This document shows positions 49,824-57,423 of a stretch of DNA of 64,000 nucleotides, piece after piece. A program made the translations under genes and the position numbers. The DNA comes from Laceyella putida. GTDB lineage: Bacteria; Bacillota; Bacilli; Thermoactinomycetales; Thermoactinomycetaceae. The stretch spans positions 62,001-126,000 of the forward strand of contig NZ_JBHTBW010000045.1 in assembly GCF_042665195.1 (NCBI RefSeq), given 5' to 3'. The number at the start of each line of letters is the position of its first letter. The first letter of the stretch is position 1. Below the pieces are notes generated by a model. The model did no database searches, was not told the origin of the DNA, and saw nothing but the letters and a program-made list of their open reading frames with translations.

Positions 49824-51107
49824 CTATACCCAACCACGGAAACGTGATGCTTCTGCCATTTTTCTCACACCGACCATATACGCGGCGAGGCGCATGTCCA
49901 CATTGCGGTTTTTTGCTGTGTTATACACGTTTTCAAAAGCACGCACCATAATGTCTTCCAACTTTTGTTCCACTTCTTCGTCAGACCAATAATACCCTTG
50001 GTTATTTTGCACCCATTCGAAGTAAGAAACGGTGACGCCACCCGCGCTCGCCAATACGTCTGGCACCAAAAGGATTCCACGTTCGTGGAGGATGTTGGTC
50101 GCTTCCAACGTAGTGGGGCCATTGGCCGCCTCGACAACGATATTGGCTTTAATGCGATCCGCATTCTTGGCCGTGATTTGGTTTTCCACCGCCGCCGGAA
50201 CCAAAATGTCGCAATCGAGCTCAAGCAGTTCCTGATTGGAGATGGTATCTTTAAACAGTTTGGTGACGGTTCCAAAAGAATCGCGACGATCCAACAGATA
50301 GTCGATATCCAATCCCTTTGGATCATGCAGAGCCCCATAGGCATCCGAAATGCCGATCACTTTGGCCCCCGCATCATGCATGAATTTGGCCAAGAAGCTG
50401 CCGGCGTTGCCGAAACCTTGGATGACCACCCGCGCACCTTCAATGTGCAGGCCGCGTTTTTTGGCCGCTTCCCGTATCATCAGGGTAACCCCTTTAGCCG
50501 TTGCCGTTTCACGACCGCGGGAACCACCCAACACCAGCGGCTTGCCCGTGATAAACCCTGGGGAATCAAATTCACGGATGCGGCTGTATTCGTCCATCAT
50601 CCACGCCATGATTTGTGAGTTGGTAAAGACATCCGGTGCCGGAATATCTTTGGTAGGCCCCACGATTTGGCTGATCGCCCGCACATAGCCGCGGGATAAG
50701 CGTTCCAATTCGCGGAAAGACATGTTGCGCGGATCACAGATGATTCCCCCCTTTCCCCCACCATACGGGAGATCGACGATTCCCGCTTTTAAGCTCATCC
50801 AAATTGATAGCGCTTTCACTTCGGATTCTGTTACGTCTGGATGGAAACGCACACCACCCTTGGTAGGTCCGACGGCATCATTATGTTGAGCGCGATATCC
50901 CGTAAACACTTTCACTGTACCATCATCCATACGTACAGGAATGCGAACGGTTAATACACGCAGGGGTTCTTTTAGCAATTCGAATACCGCTTGGGGATAA
51001 CCTAACTTTTCCAACGCCTTTTGAATCACTGTTTGTGTAGAAACCAAGACATCCAAATTTTCTCGCTCTTCCGGTTGACGACCTGTTGCAACAGACTGTT
51101 GTTCCAT
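49824..51107 (-). CDS. gudB: NAD-dependent glutamate dehydrogenase (GudB/RocG type)
   Basis: Enzyme of 427 residues that interconverts glutamate with 2-oxoglutarate and ammonia. The substrate lysines lie in VGPTKGGVRFH and LPYGGGKGGIICDPR (about 81-122). The nucleotide-binding domain carries VVIQGFGNAGSFLAKF near 230. Both domains are complete, with no insertion of the kind that inactivates GudB in laboratory B. subtilis (the stretch KAGIVDLPYGGGKGG is intact). The start is the ATG after GAGGTGG. It is a single gene with own promoter and terminator. In B. subtilis gudB is next to ypdA. Confidence 0.94.
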   Translation of the reverse strand: MEQQSVATGRQPEERENLDVLVSTQTVIQKALEKLGYPQAVFELLKEPLRVLTVRIPVRMDDGTVKVFTGYRAQHNDAVGPTKGGVRFHPDVTESEVKALSIWMSLKAGIVDLPYGGGKGGIICDPRNMSFRELERLSRGYVRAISQIVGPTKDIPAPDVFTNSQIMAWMMDEYSRIREFDSPGFITGKPLVLGGSRGRETATAKGVTLMIREAAKKRGLHIEGARVVIQGFGNAGSFLAKFMHDAGAKVIGISDAYGALHDPKGLDIDYLLDRRDSFGTVTKLFKDTISNQELLELDCDILVPAAVENQITAKNADRIKANIVVEAANGPTTLEATNILHERGILLVPDVLASAGGVTVSYFEWVQNNQGYYWSDEEVEQKLEDIMVRAFENVYNTAKNRNVDMRLAAYMVGVRKMAEASRFRGWV

Positions 51108-51155
51108 CCTGACCACCTCAGAATTATTACTACTTGCTTAAAAGACCATCATTCA

Positions 51156-51183
51156 GTATACAATAATACACTAAACAACCAAA
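51156..51183 (-). promoter_or_regulatory. Possible promoter of gudB
   Basis: TTGGTT (51183-51178) and TATACT (51161-51156) are 16 bp apart on the minus strand, about 45 bp before the ATG. Confidence 0.4.
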
Positions 51184-51190
51184 GATTGTC

Positions 51191-51220
51191 TCTGTTTTCT
51201 TGTATATTTAAAAACAGAGA
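51191..51220. repeat. Inverted repeat at the bshB2 promoter
   Basis: CTCTGTTTT and AAAACAGAG are perfect nine-base arms with a 12-base spacer. The right arm covers the bshB2 -35 region, so it may be an operator. Confidence 0.4.
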
Positions 51221-51238
51221 AAACAATTAGTTATAATA
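51209..51238 (+). promoter_or_regulatory. Promoter of bshB2
   Basis: A perfect TATAAT (51233-51238) with TTAAAA (51209-51214) 18 bp upstream, about 40 bp before the ATG. Confidence 0.5.
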
Positions 51239-51277
51239 ACGTAAGAAGACCCATTCAACTAGAAAGGAATTGACCAA

Positions 51278-51952
51278 ATGTCCCAACATGTTCTGTATTG
51301 TTTTGCCCATCCTGATGATGAAACATTTACTTGTGGCGGCACCATCGCTCGTTTTAGCGCAGAAGGCGTCCAACAAACGCTCTATTGTGCCACTCGTGGC
51401 GAAGCAGGAAAAACGGGACAACCACCGCTTTGCACCCAAGAGGAGCTAGGTGATGTCCGCACCCAAGAACTGGCACGGGCTCTTGATGTCCTCGGCATGA
51501 ACGAGTGCATTTTGCGGGATTATGGAGATGGTCGTTTAGCCAAACTCCCTTTCCATCAGCTCGTCGATGATTTGTCTAAGATCATGGAACAAATACGTCC
51601 CGATCTTGTTATCACCTTCCCGCCGTCTGGAATTTCTGGTCACCGAGATCACCAGATCATTCAACAGGCTACATTGGAAGCGGTTAAGAAAACACTATTC
51701 CCTACCAAACTTTACTATATTGTCATACCAGAATCAATCGCCCATTTACATCCAGGAAAAATCCATACAACACCAGATGAATACGTATCCATGACCATCG
51801 ACGTCACCCCTTACCGCGAAAAAATCGCCCAAGCCCTGCGAGAGCATAAAACTCAACATCTTTCGATTGATCGCGTTTTTCCCGGTGTGCGTGAAGGGGA
51901 TCTTACGCGTCTGCGCACGCATGAGCATTTTCAACTAGTTATACAAAAATAA
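51278..51952 (+). CDS. bshB2: Bacillithiol biosynthesis deacetylase BshB2
   Basis: PIG-L/LmbE-family zinc deacetylase of 224 residues and paralogue of BshB1. The metal motif FAHPDDETFTCGGTI is at 9-23, and SGHRDHQII near 120 supplies the third ligand. It removes acetyl from GlcNAc-malate or, in some species, acts on bacillithiol S-conjugates. The start is the ATG after AAAGGA. The gene stands alone, with its own promoter and a bidirectional terminator. The B. subtilis counterpart yojG is at another locus, so this position between gudB and a mecA-type gene differs. Confidence 0.88.
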   Translation: MSQHVLYCFAHPDDETFTCGGTIARFSAEGVQQTLYCATRGEAGKTGQPPLCTQEELGDVRTQELARALDVLGMNECILRDYGDGRLAKLPFHQLVDDLSKIMEQIRPDLVITFPPSGISGHRDHQIIQQATLEAVKKTLFPTKLYYIVIPESIAHLHPGKIHTTPDEYVSMTIDVTPYREKIAQALREHKTQHLSIDRVFPGVREGDLTRLRTHEHFQLVIQK

Positions 51953-51975
51953 AATTTTTTATACACGAAATTAAT

Positions 51976-52006
51976 AACACACCCGCATTTAAAACGGGTG
52001 TGTTTA
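51976..52006. terminator. Bidirectional terminator between bshB2 and the MecA-type gene
   Basis: AACACACCCG and CGGGTGTGTT form a 10-bp stem with T-rich flanks in both directions. Confidence 0.85.
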
Positions 52007-52012
52007 TTTATC

Positions 52013-52612
52013 TCATCCAAAATATTGATTGATTTGGTTGATCGCATCTTGTTCACACACAATTTTGCCATACTCCGACAGCATCGCTTCGGTCACCGTC
52101 GAAACTTCACCGTACTCCGACAGCACAGCGATCAGCGTGTCTACTTGATTTCTGGACAAGTTCATATCCCCGCCAAACACTAAATAATAACGATGCTGAT
52201 AGGCGAACAGTCGCCCTCCTTGCATAACATGAGCTTTCATGCGTACCGCCGCTTGAATCAGATCTTCAAAGTCGTTAAAACGGAAGATGATATCGTCTGA
52301 CTCTTCCATGGTTACCTCTAGTTCATACATGTCTTCCGTTTGCTCAAATTCGTCAACTTCTGACTTCGGAGCCCGACCACGGGTAACCACGACCACCATC
52401 CCTTGTGCAGGAAGAGCAAACACTTCAACCGCCACTGGCCCAACTACTTCAAATCCCAATTCCTGATACGCGTGTTCCATCATATCATTGAAGAGCTCAT
52501 GTACTTTGGGGATATCTCTCCACATGTCCTCTTTTTCAATCCCACGATCAGCCAAATCGTCGAGAGTTAAGAAAAAGCGGATCTTATCCCCGTCTAAACG
52601 CTCGACACGCAT
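52013..52612 (-). CDS. MecA/YpbH-family ClpC adaptor protein
   Basis: Protein of 199 residues. The N-terminal 45 residues (MRVERLDGDKIRFFLTLDDL) form the substrate-binding domain, and an acidic linker follows (DEFEQTEDMYELEVTMEESD). The C-terminal domain (FRFNDFEDLIQAAVRM, ALHYYLVF-like YQHRYYLVFGGD) binds ClpC. MecA-type adaptors deliver targets such as ComK to ClpCP. In B. subtilis the paralogue at this chromosomal position is ypbH, so that may be the closer name. It starts at an ATG after GAGGGAGGG. The tandem repeat STVTEAMLSEYG near the end is a small oddity. Confidence 0.88.
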   Translation of the reverse strand: MRVERLDGDKIRFFLTLDDLADRGIEKEDMWRDIPKVHELFNDMMEHAYQELGFEVVGPVAVEVFALPAQGMVVVVTRGRAPKSEVDEFEQTEDMYELEVTMEESDDIIFRFNDFEDLIQAAVRMKAHVMQGGRLFAYQHRYYLVFGGDMNLSRNQVDTLIAVLSEYGEVSTVTEAMLSEYGKIVCEQDAINQINQYFG

Positions 52613-52799
52613 GGCCTACCCTCCCTCGCCGGAGACCTCCCACATTTAGGGTATGAGGGATCAAATCTCACTGTTACGCGGTCAAGTCTCCTATTTTTCT
52701 TTATAAATTAATCATACACAAAAATCCCATTCCTTGCATAGTGCATTCGCATTTTTTTCAACGAATGAAAACGCTTTAAAATCGCTGTTTGTGACAAAC

Positions 52800-53378
52800 T
52801 TATGCTTTCACCGCATAACGCAAATAACACCCCATGATGAAGTCGACGGAGGCATGGGCGATGATCGCGGGAGCCAAGTGGTGGGTCCACTCCACAATAT
52901 AGCCAAACAACAAGCTCACCGCCGCGACAAACGCGACCAACACCCATTTCTTCAAGTACCGGGTATGCACAAGCACAAACAGCAGCGTTGTGCCCCAAAC
53001 CCCGACCCACGCTTGCACGACACCGCGAAACAACAATTCTTCCCCAATGGCCGCCACAATGGCAATGAAAAGGATATGCCACCAAGAACGCCGGGCAAAC
53101 AATAATTGATTGATGCCCCCATCATCGAAATGATGCTGCGGCACATAGCGGATCAAGACGAACTCCAGTGCCACAATCAACCCACCCGCACATATCCCGA
53201 TGAGCCACATATGGGCATCGGCAAAAGGGATCACTTCGGCATAAAGTTGTCCTTTCCACCATAAAAATGAAACACTTAATAGAATAAAGATCATTTGTGT
53301 AAAATAAAAACTGATCAAGATCAACCGCGCTTGTTTGTTTTGCCATTTATCTTCAATTCCGTTATGGTTTTCGTTCAT
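52800..53378 (-). CDS. CPBP-family intramembrane metalloprotease (YpbD-like)
   Basis: Membrane protein of 192 residues with about six helices. The ABI/CPBP (Rce1-like) motifs are present: EELLFRGVVQ with Glu113, Glu114 and Arg118, LFVLVHTRYL with His138, and APAIIAHASVDF with His175. Such proteins are glutamate-type intramembrane proteases; the substrate is unknown. The start is the ATG after GGAAGGGACCT; the in-frame sequence 100 codons upstream covers the ferredoxin promoter and start and is rejected. The gene is divergent from fer, as in B. subtilis ypbD-fer. Confidence 0.85.
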   Translation of the reverse strand: MNENHNGIEDKWQNKQARLILISFYFTQMIFILLSVSFLWWKGQLYAEVIPFADAHMWLIGICAGGLIVALEFVLIRYVPQHHFDDGGINQLLFARRSWWHILFIAIVAAIGEELLFRGVVQAWVGVWGTTLLFVLVHTRYLKKWVLVAFVAAVSLLFGYIVEWTHHLAPAIIAHASVDFIMGCYLRYAVKA

Positions 53379-53415
53379 AGGTCCCTTCCGAATTTCTTGA
53401 TTTCCTGTTTGCTCC

Positions 53416-53444
53416 TTGAAATTGGACACAATTGAGTCTACAAT
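53416..53444 (+). promoter_or_regulatory. Sigma-A promoter of fer
   Basis: TTGAAA (53416-53421) and TACAAT (53439-53444) are 17 bp apart, about 60 bp before the fer ATG. Confidence 0.65.
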
Positions 53445-53507
53445 GAGGGGTGGAAGTGGACTTAGCTCATTATTGGGATTTACACACATGGGAGGAGATT
53501 TTTTCTT

Positions 53508-53717
53508 ATGCGCACATGGGTAGATAAAGATACTTGTATCGCATGTGGAGCTTGTGGCGCAACCGCTCCAGATGTTTATGATTATGATGAGGATGGCATC
53601 GCTTATGTGATCCTTGATGACAACACCGGAACGGCGGATGTGCCGGAAGAACTTCATGATGACGTTCGGGATGCACAAGAAGGATGCCCAACGGACTCCA
53701 TTAAAGTAGAAGAATAA
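53508..53717 (+). CDS. fer: Ferredoxin, single [4Fe-4S] cluster type
   Basis: Small acidic electron carrier of 69 residues. The cluster ligands are Cys10, Cys13 and Cys16 in TCIACGACGATAP and a fourth Cys in EGCPTDSI near residue 60, the single-cluster pattern of Bacillus Fer. Acidic residues dominate (DVYDYDEDG, EELHDDVRD). It is about 13 residues shorter at the C-terminus than B. subtilis Fer. Start is the ATG ten bases after GGGAGGAG. An antisense Fur-box promoter lies at its 3' end, so iron-dependent control from the opposite strand is possible. Confidence 0.96.
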   Translation: MRTWVDKDTCIACGACGATAPDVYDYDEDGIAYVILDDNTGTADVPEELHDDVRDAQEGCPTDSIKVEE

Positions 53718-53745
53718 GCTTCATCGGTCACTGTGGAGTGATGAA

Positions 53746-53877
53746 GTGCAACTGAACGAAGATTTACCAAGGCTTCTTACACTGGATATGTTCAGCTTAA
53801 TTACCAGAAGTGAATGGTCAACATGTGGTCATGTCTTTGACCACAGTGCATATAAAGAAGCCATCAGCCACCTATAA
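53746..53877 (+). CDS. Possible small protein of 43 residues downstream of fer
   Basis: An open frame begins at a GTG seven bases after GGAG, 28 bp after the fer stop, and ends with a TAA inside the left arm of the fer terminator. The peptide starts MQLNEDLPRLLTLDMFSLIT and continues with STCGHVFDHSAYKEAISHL, a plausible helical small protein. No family was recognised and codon usage cannot decide. If real, it is in the fer operon and is covered by the antisense RNA proposed from 53908-53936. Confidence 0.35.
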   Translation: MQLNEDLPRLLTLDMFSLITRSEWSTCGHVFDHSAYKEAISHL

Positions 53878-53898
53878 ATAGGTGGCTTTATTATTTAT
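53866..53898 (+). terminator. Terminator of the fer transcript
   Basis: AGCCACCTAT and ATAGGTGGCT form a 10-bp stem with a short loop, followed by TTATTATTTA. It would also form the 5' hairpin of the antisense RNA. Confidence 0.8.
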
Positions 53899-53907
53899 CC
53901 CCATCTA

Positions 53908-53936
53908 ATGATAATGACTATCATTCTCCTTGTCAA
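53908..53936 (-). promoter_or_regulatory. Sigma-A promoter overlapped by a Fur box (TGATAATGACTATCA)
   Basis: On the minus strand, TTGACA (53936-53931) and TATCAT (53913-53908) are exactly 17 bp apart. The 15-base sequence at 53909-53923 differs by one base from the 7-1-7 Fur consensus TGATAATnATTATCA, and the dyad extends to AATGATAAT...TATCATT. It covers the -10 and half of the spacer, the position expected for repression by Fe-Fur. Confidence 0.6.
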
Positions 53937-54059
53937 ACTTGGACCCCTTCGCTCCTCCAATCCGGATATCTTCTGCCTTCCTTGCCCACTTCAAGAACAC
54001 TTGTTCCCTCACTTCTCATATCACGTGAAAACACCCATTTTTGTCCCTTCCAAGCCTAG
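53924..54059. other. Intergenic stretch right of the Fur-box promoter
   Basis: About 135 bp of C/T-rich sequence on the plus strand between the Fur box and the rhodanese terminator. No open frame with a ribosome site, promoter or repeat was seen. Confidence 0.5.
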
Positions 54060-54110
54060 GCAGAAAGAAAGCCCCCTCTTGCCGAACACAACGGGAGGCT
54101 CTGCTTTCTT
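54060..54110 (-). terminator. Terminator of the rhodanese gene
   Basis: On the minus strand AAAGAAAGC(AGA)GCCTC pairs with GAGGGGGCTTTCTTT, with a 15-nt loop. The T-rich right arm ends in TTTCTTTC. Confidence 0.7.
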
Positions 54111-54112
54111 TG

Positions 54113-54457
54113 TCACTCTTCCTTCTGTTCTATGTACAGCAACACTTCGGCCAAACCGCCATCCACATTCACAACATCCGCATATCCCTGGCGCAACAGA
54201 AAGTTGGCCGCATGCAAACTGCGAATCCCGTGGGCACATAAAAGATAAATGGTTTTGTTGGCGTCGATCTCTTCCAATCGCTCAGGCAATGAGCCAAGCG
54301 GTATATGCTTGCAATCTTCCAAATGAATCATTTCCCATTCCATGGGTTCACGCACATCGATTACTTCAACGTTGGCGTCTTCCAGCTCACCATTGACGTA
54401 TTTGAGCGCAAAATTGCCGGAAGAAATATGATGCTTGTCCTGATCGCTGTTCATCAT
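54113..54457 (-). CDS. Rhodanese-like domain protein
   Basis: Single rhodanese domain of 114 residues. The start of the domain is VEVIDVREPMEWEMIHLED (residues 30-48), and the active-site loop CAHGIRS begins at Cys74. The loop of six residues fits sulfur-carrying rhodaneses. It may move sulfane sulfur between proteins or thiols such as bacillithiol; the partner is unknown. The start is the first of two ATGs after AAAGGAG. The gene is a single transcription unit with its own terminator, opposite to ppa. Confidence 0.88.
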   Translation of the reverse strand: MMNSDQDKHHISSGNFALKYVNGELEDANVEVIDVREPMEWEMIHLEDCKHIPLGSLPERLEEIDANKTIYLLCAHGIRSLHAANFLLRQGYADVVNVDGGLAEVLLYIEQKEE

Positions 54458-54500
54458 CGTGCTCCTTTTTGTTTTTATTGTATCATAGACTTCTTTTCAT

Positions 54501-54529
54501 TTGCTTCTTGATTCAAAACCGACTACAAT
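54501..54529 (+). promoter_or_regulatory. Sigma-A promoter of ppa
   Basis: TTGCTT (54501-54506) and TACAAT (54524-54529) are 17 bp apart, about 54 bp before the ATG. Confidence 0.6.
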
Positions 54530-54582
54530 GAGGGATGAACGATTTTTTCCTACATAATCGTAGATAAAAAGGAGGAAAACTC

Positions 54583-55077
54583 ATGTCCAAAGAACTGATT
54601 GTGGATGCTTTTATCGAAATCCCAACGGGAAGCCAAAACAAATATGAATTTGACAAAGAGAAAGGCGTATTCCGCCTCGACCGGGTATTGTACTCCCCCA
54701 TGCACTATCCAACCGAATATGGTTACTTGGAAAACACCTTAGCTGAAGATGGCGATCCACTAGACATTCTCGTCCTAACCACTTTCCCAACTTTCCCGGG
54801 TTGCGTGATCTCCAGCCGGGTGATCGGAGTATTGCTCATGTCTGATGATAAAGGTCCAGACGAGAAAGTGCTGGCTGTTCCAGTCGACGACCCTCGTTTC
54901 AACGAAGTGAAAAGCCTAGACGATGTGGCCCCGCACATCCTGAAAGAAATCGAGCATTTCTTCCGTGTTTACAAAGACTTAGAAAACAAAGAAACCAATA
55001 TCATTGGTTGGAAAGATGCAGCATTCGCCAGTCAACTTTACCAAGAGTGCCTCAACCGTTACCAGGAAAATAAGTAA
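54583..55077 (+). CDS. ppa: Inorganic pyrophosphatase, family I
   Basis: Soluble hexameric-type pyrophosphatase of 164 residues. The metal site AEDGDPLDILVL holds Asp56, Asp58 and Asp61, and EIPTGSQNKYEFDKEKGVF carries substrate lysines and glutamate. DDPRFNEVKSLDDV near 105 completes the family I set. The start is the ATG six bases after AAGGAGG. B. subtilis uses the unrelated family II enzyme, so a family I enzyme distinguishes this organism from it. Single gene with promoter and terminator. Confidence 0.96.
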   Translation: MSKELIVDAFIEIPTGSQNKYEFDKEKGVFRLDRVLYSPMHYPTEYGYLENTLAEDGDPLDILVLTTFPTFPGCVISSRVIGVLLMSDDKGPDEKVLAVPVDDPRFNEVKSLDDVAPHILKEIEHFFRVYKDLENKETNIIGWKDAAFASQLYQECLNRYQENK

Positions 55078-55084
55078 ATCATCC

Positions 55085-55123
55085 ATCCCCTTGCTTTCCC
55101 ATTCGCGAAGCAAGGGGATTTTT
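55085..55123. terminator. Terminator between ppa and the UvrD-like helicase gene
   Basis: ATCCCCTTGCTT and AAGCAAGGGGAT form a 12-bp stem with an 11-nt loop and T5 on the plus strand. It can serve both convergent genes. Confidence 0.85.
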
Positions 55124-55126
55124 CAC

Positions 55127-57283
55127 TTATTCCGGTTGGGACAAAAGTCCTAATTGCCGTGACAGTTCATAATGCAACGATTGGGTTTGGCCTGGGAAAC
55201 GGACCAGAATCTTGCGCCCAGGCGCCACTCCGCCGAGCGGCGTCACTTCGACAATGGTTCCCACACCAAACCGGATGTGATTGACCGTTAAGCCCGGCGC
55301 CACTTCCTCACCCGCAAAGCGAAGTTGGGGTTGGGTTCTCTTCGTTGAACGGGCGGAGGCAAACACACGGGTCGTCCGCTCGATTTCTCGCTTCCTTTCA
55401 ACAGGGGGATCAGACACACTCAACTCTTCACCATATCCCAATTCTTTGGCGAACGGGGACGGGGCTACTTTTTTTCCTTGCCGGGTTTGGCTGATGGACA
55501 GCCAACATTCCGTTTTCGCCCGGGTCATCCCGACGTAAAAAAGCCGTCGCTCTTCTTCCCAAGCGGCTGCCTTTCGTTGTTCCGACACTTGCAAGCTCCG
55601 GTGATGCGGCAGGACCATCGCATGAAGCCCAATGATATAGACACGGTCAAATTCCAAACCTTTAGAGCGGTGAAGGGTCATTAATTTAACCGGGGCGGAC
55701 GCTTCAGGATGGTGCAGGCGCCGTTCCACTTCCGCCGCATGGGCCAGCAATCCTTGTCCATCCGAAAAATGGCGCGCTGCCATGACCAATTCATCCAGCG
55801 GCTCAAACAAACTCGATTGGTCATTTCCCGTTTCTTTCGCAAAGGTTTCCAGATATCGGTCATACCCGATCTGTTCACGTATGTAGCCAATCGCCTCTGT
55901 GGCGCTCATCCTGGAAAGACGCGGAACTTGGTCACGCAATTCACTCAAGTAGCGGACTTGGTATGGCTCCAACCCTTCCAATTCCGGCAAAGCCGCTAAC
56001 AGAGAACCTCCCCGTTTCCTCGCCTTCGCCCAGCATTCATCGATCCACTCGTCTTTATACAAATAGCGTTTCGGCTTATTGATAATCCGAACGAGCGCGT
56101 CAAGATCCTGAGGATTCCAAGCCAATTTCAAATAGGCAAACAGGTCCTGGACCTGCCAACGCCGATAAACTGAGCTTTCCCCGGTCGCCGTCATAAAGGG
56201 AATCCCTTTGCGAACCAAGGCGTCGATCAACGCACGGGCTTGGGTTGACGTCCGGTAGAGGATGGCCGTTTCCATCCCATCCGCCAAGTGCGCCAAAATC
56301 TGTTCCGCCTCATCCTCTTCATCCAGCGGTTCCAGCCAGTTCACACCGGGTCCTCTTATCCCCGTTCCCGCCCGCGGTTTCTGTTGCCGTTGACGGTTAT
56401 GGCGAATCAATTGCTCCGTTGCTTGAATCAGTTCCTCTGTGGAACGGTAATTGATGGATAAGACAATCCGCTGAAGCCCGGGAAAATCTCGGTTTAACTC
56501 CAGCATAAACTTGGGATCGCTGCCGCGAAAACCATAAATGGCTTGGTCATCATCGCCCACCACAAACAAGTGTTGATGCACCGCCGCCAATTTCACCAGA
56601 ATCTCATACTGGACGCGATTAATATCTTGAAACTCATCGACCAGGATATGTTGAAACTTGGCTTGCCAACGGGAAAGCCATTCCGGTTGCCGACAACGCT
56701 CATACACGGCCAAGAGGATATCGTCATAATCCCAAACGCCATGCTCCGCTTTTTTGCTTTCATAAGCGGCATAAAGATCGCGGAAAATGATGTTTTTTTG
56801 TTTCTCCACCCTTAACCGCCCCGGCAAAAATCCGTTGTTTTTGCACAGGCCGATTTGATTCAGGTAAGTGGATATCGTCTCCTCATCCGTTGGCAACTCC
56901 CGCTCCGCCAACAGCTCGCGCATCATGCCCGTCTGCTCGCCTTGACCCATGAGGGGAGGGATGCCTTGTCCGCTCTCGCGCAACATTTGCAGAAACAGCG
57001 CATGAAAGGTCCCGATGGCCAACTCCCTTGTGCGTGTGGGCATCACTTGTTCCAGCCTTTCCCGCATTTCCCGCGCGGCCGCCCGAGTAAAGGTAACCAG
57101 CATCAATTGGTTTGCGGGGATTCCCTGCTCAAGCAGATACAACACACGCCTTGTTAGCACGGTCGTCTTGCCGCTCCCGGGGCCAGCGAAAACGACCGTT
57201 GGGCCGGCTGGCGCTGTCACGGCTTGTCGCTGGGCTTCATTTAATCCACTCAACAGCATCTCCATTCCCTGCACCTGAAGCAA
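55127..57283 (-). CDS. UvrD/Rep/PcrA-type superfamily 1 DNA helicase
   Basis: Helicase of 718 residues. Motifs in order: Q motif LNEAQRQAVTAP, motif I FAGPGSGKTTVL (about 33-44), Ia LVTFTRAAAREMRERL, II ILVDEFQDINRVQ, III VVGDDDQAIYGFRGS, IV LSINYRSTEELI, V MTLHRSKGLEFDRVYIIGL and VI EERRLFYVGMTRAKTECWL. A tudor-like C-terminal domain (APGLTVNHIRFGVGTIVEVT) resembles that of PcrA. It is probably a repair or replication-restart helicase; a separate pcrA may exist elsewhere. The start is a TTG after AAAGGAGGT. No partner gene nearby. Confidence 0.9.
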   Translation of the reverse strand: MLQVQGMEMLLSGLNEAQRQAVTAPAGPTVVFAGPGSGKTTVLTRRVLYLLEQGIPANQLMLVTFTRAAAREMRERLEQVMPTRTRELAIGTFHALFLQMLRESGQGIPPLMGQGEQTGMMRELLAERELPTDEETISTYLNQIGLCKNNGFLPGRLRVEKQKNIIFRDLYAAYESKKAEHGVWDYDDILLAVYERCRQPEWLSRWQAKFQHILVDEFQDINRVQYEILVKLAAVHQHLFVVGDDDQAIYGFRGSDPKFMLELNRDFPGLQRIVLSINYRSTEELIQATEQLIRHNRQRQQKPRAGTGIRGPGVNWLEPLDEEDEAEQILAHLADGMETAILYRTSTQARALIDALVRKGIPFMTATGESSVYRRWQVQDLFAYLKLAWNPQDLDALVRIINKPKRYLYKDEWIDECWAKARKRGGSLLAALPELEGLEPYQVRYLSELRDQVPRLSRMSATEAIGYIREQIGYDRYLETFAKETGNDQSSLFEPLDELVMAARHFSDGQGLLAHAAEVERRLHHPEASAPVKLMTLHRSKGLEFDRVYIIGLHAMVLPHHRSLQVSEQRKAAAWEEERRLFYVGMTRAKTECWLSISQTRQGKKVAPSPFAKELGYGEELSVSDPPVERKREIERTTRVFASARSTKRTQPQLRFAGEEVAPGLTVNHIRFGVGTIVEVTPLGGVAPGRKILVRFPGQTQSLHYELSRQLGLLSQPE

Positions 57284-57388
57284 CGCGCGACCTCCTTTCT
57301 GATTGGGTTACGCACAAATCGACTAACTTTTATCTTATCACAAATCACCTAAGCCGCTCACAAACAAAACTTTTTCTATTTTTCGCAG

Positions 57389-57417
57389 TTGACACTACTG
57401 ATTTAACATGCTAAATT
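57389..57417 (+). promoter_or_regulatory. Sigma-A promoter of the T-box/serA operon
   Basis: TTGACA (57389-57394) and TAAATT (57412-57417) are 17 bp apart. The transcript would start near 57424, at the beginning of the T-box leader. Confidence 0.75.
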
Positions 57418-57423
57418 AAGTAT

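Larger units (their letters stand above)
53715..53902 (-). ncRNA. Candidate Fur-controlled antisense RNA opposite the fer 3' region
   Basis: The promoter at 53936-53908 points leftward into the fer 3' region. The minus strand has no open frame longer than about 16 codons before it reaches fer, so the product is most likely an RNA. It starts with a 10-bp hairpin, has a second hairpin GTGGTCA...TGACCAC (53825-53844), and may end at a weak hairpin (CTTCATC...GATGAAG, about 53718-53748) followed by a pyrimidine-rich run. The 3' end is uncertain. Confidence 0.35.

Noticed and set aside
53379..53678. 100-codon extension of the CPBP protease gene
   Set aside because: It would span the ferredoxin promoter and 5' end. 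The ATG at 53378 has GGAAGGG at proper spacing and the family begins near there.
53908..54396. 162-codon plus-strand frame starting in the Fur box
   Set aside because: No ribosome site; most of it is the antisense of the rhodanese gene, and its sequence is not protein-like.
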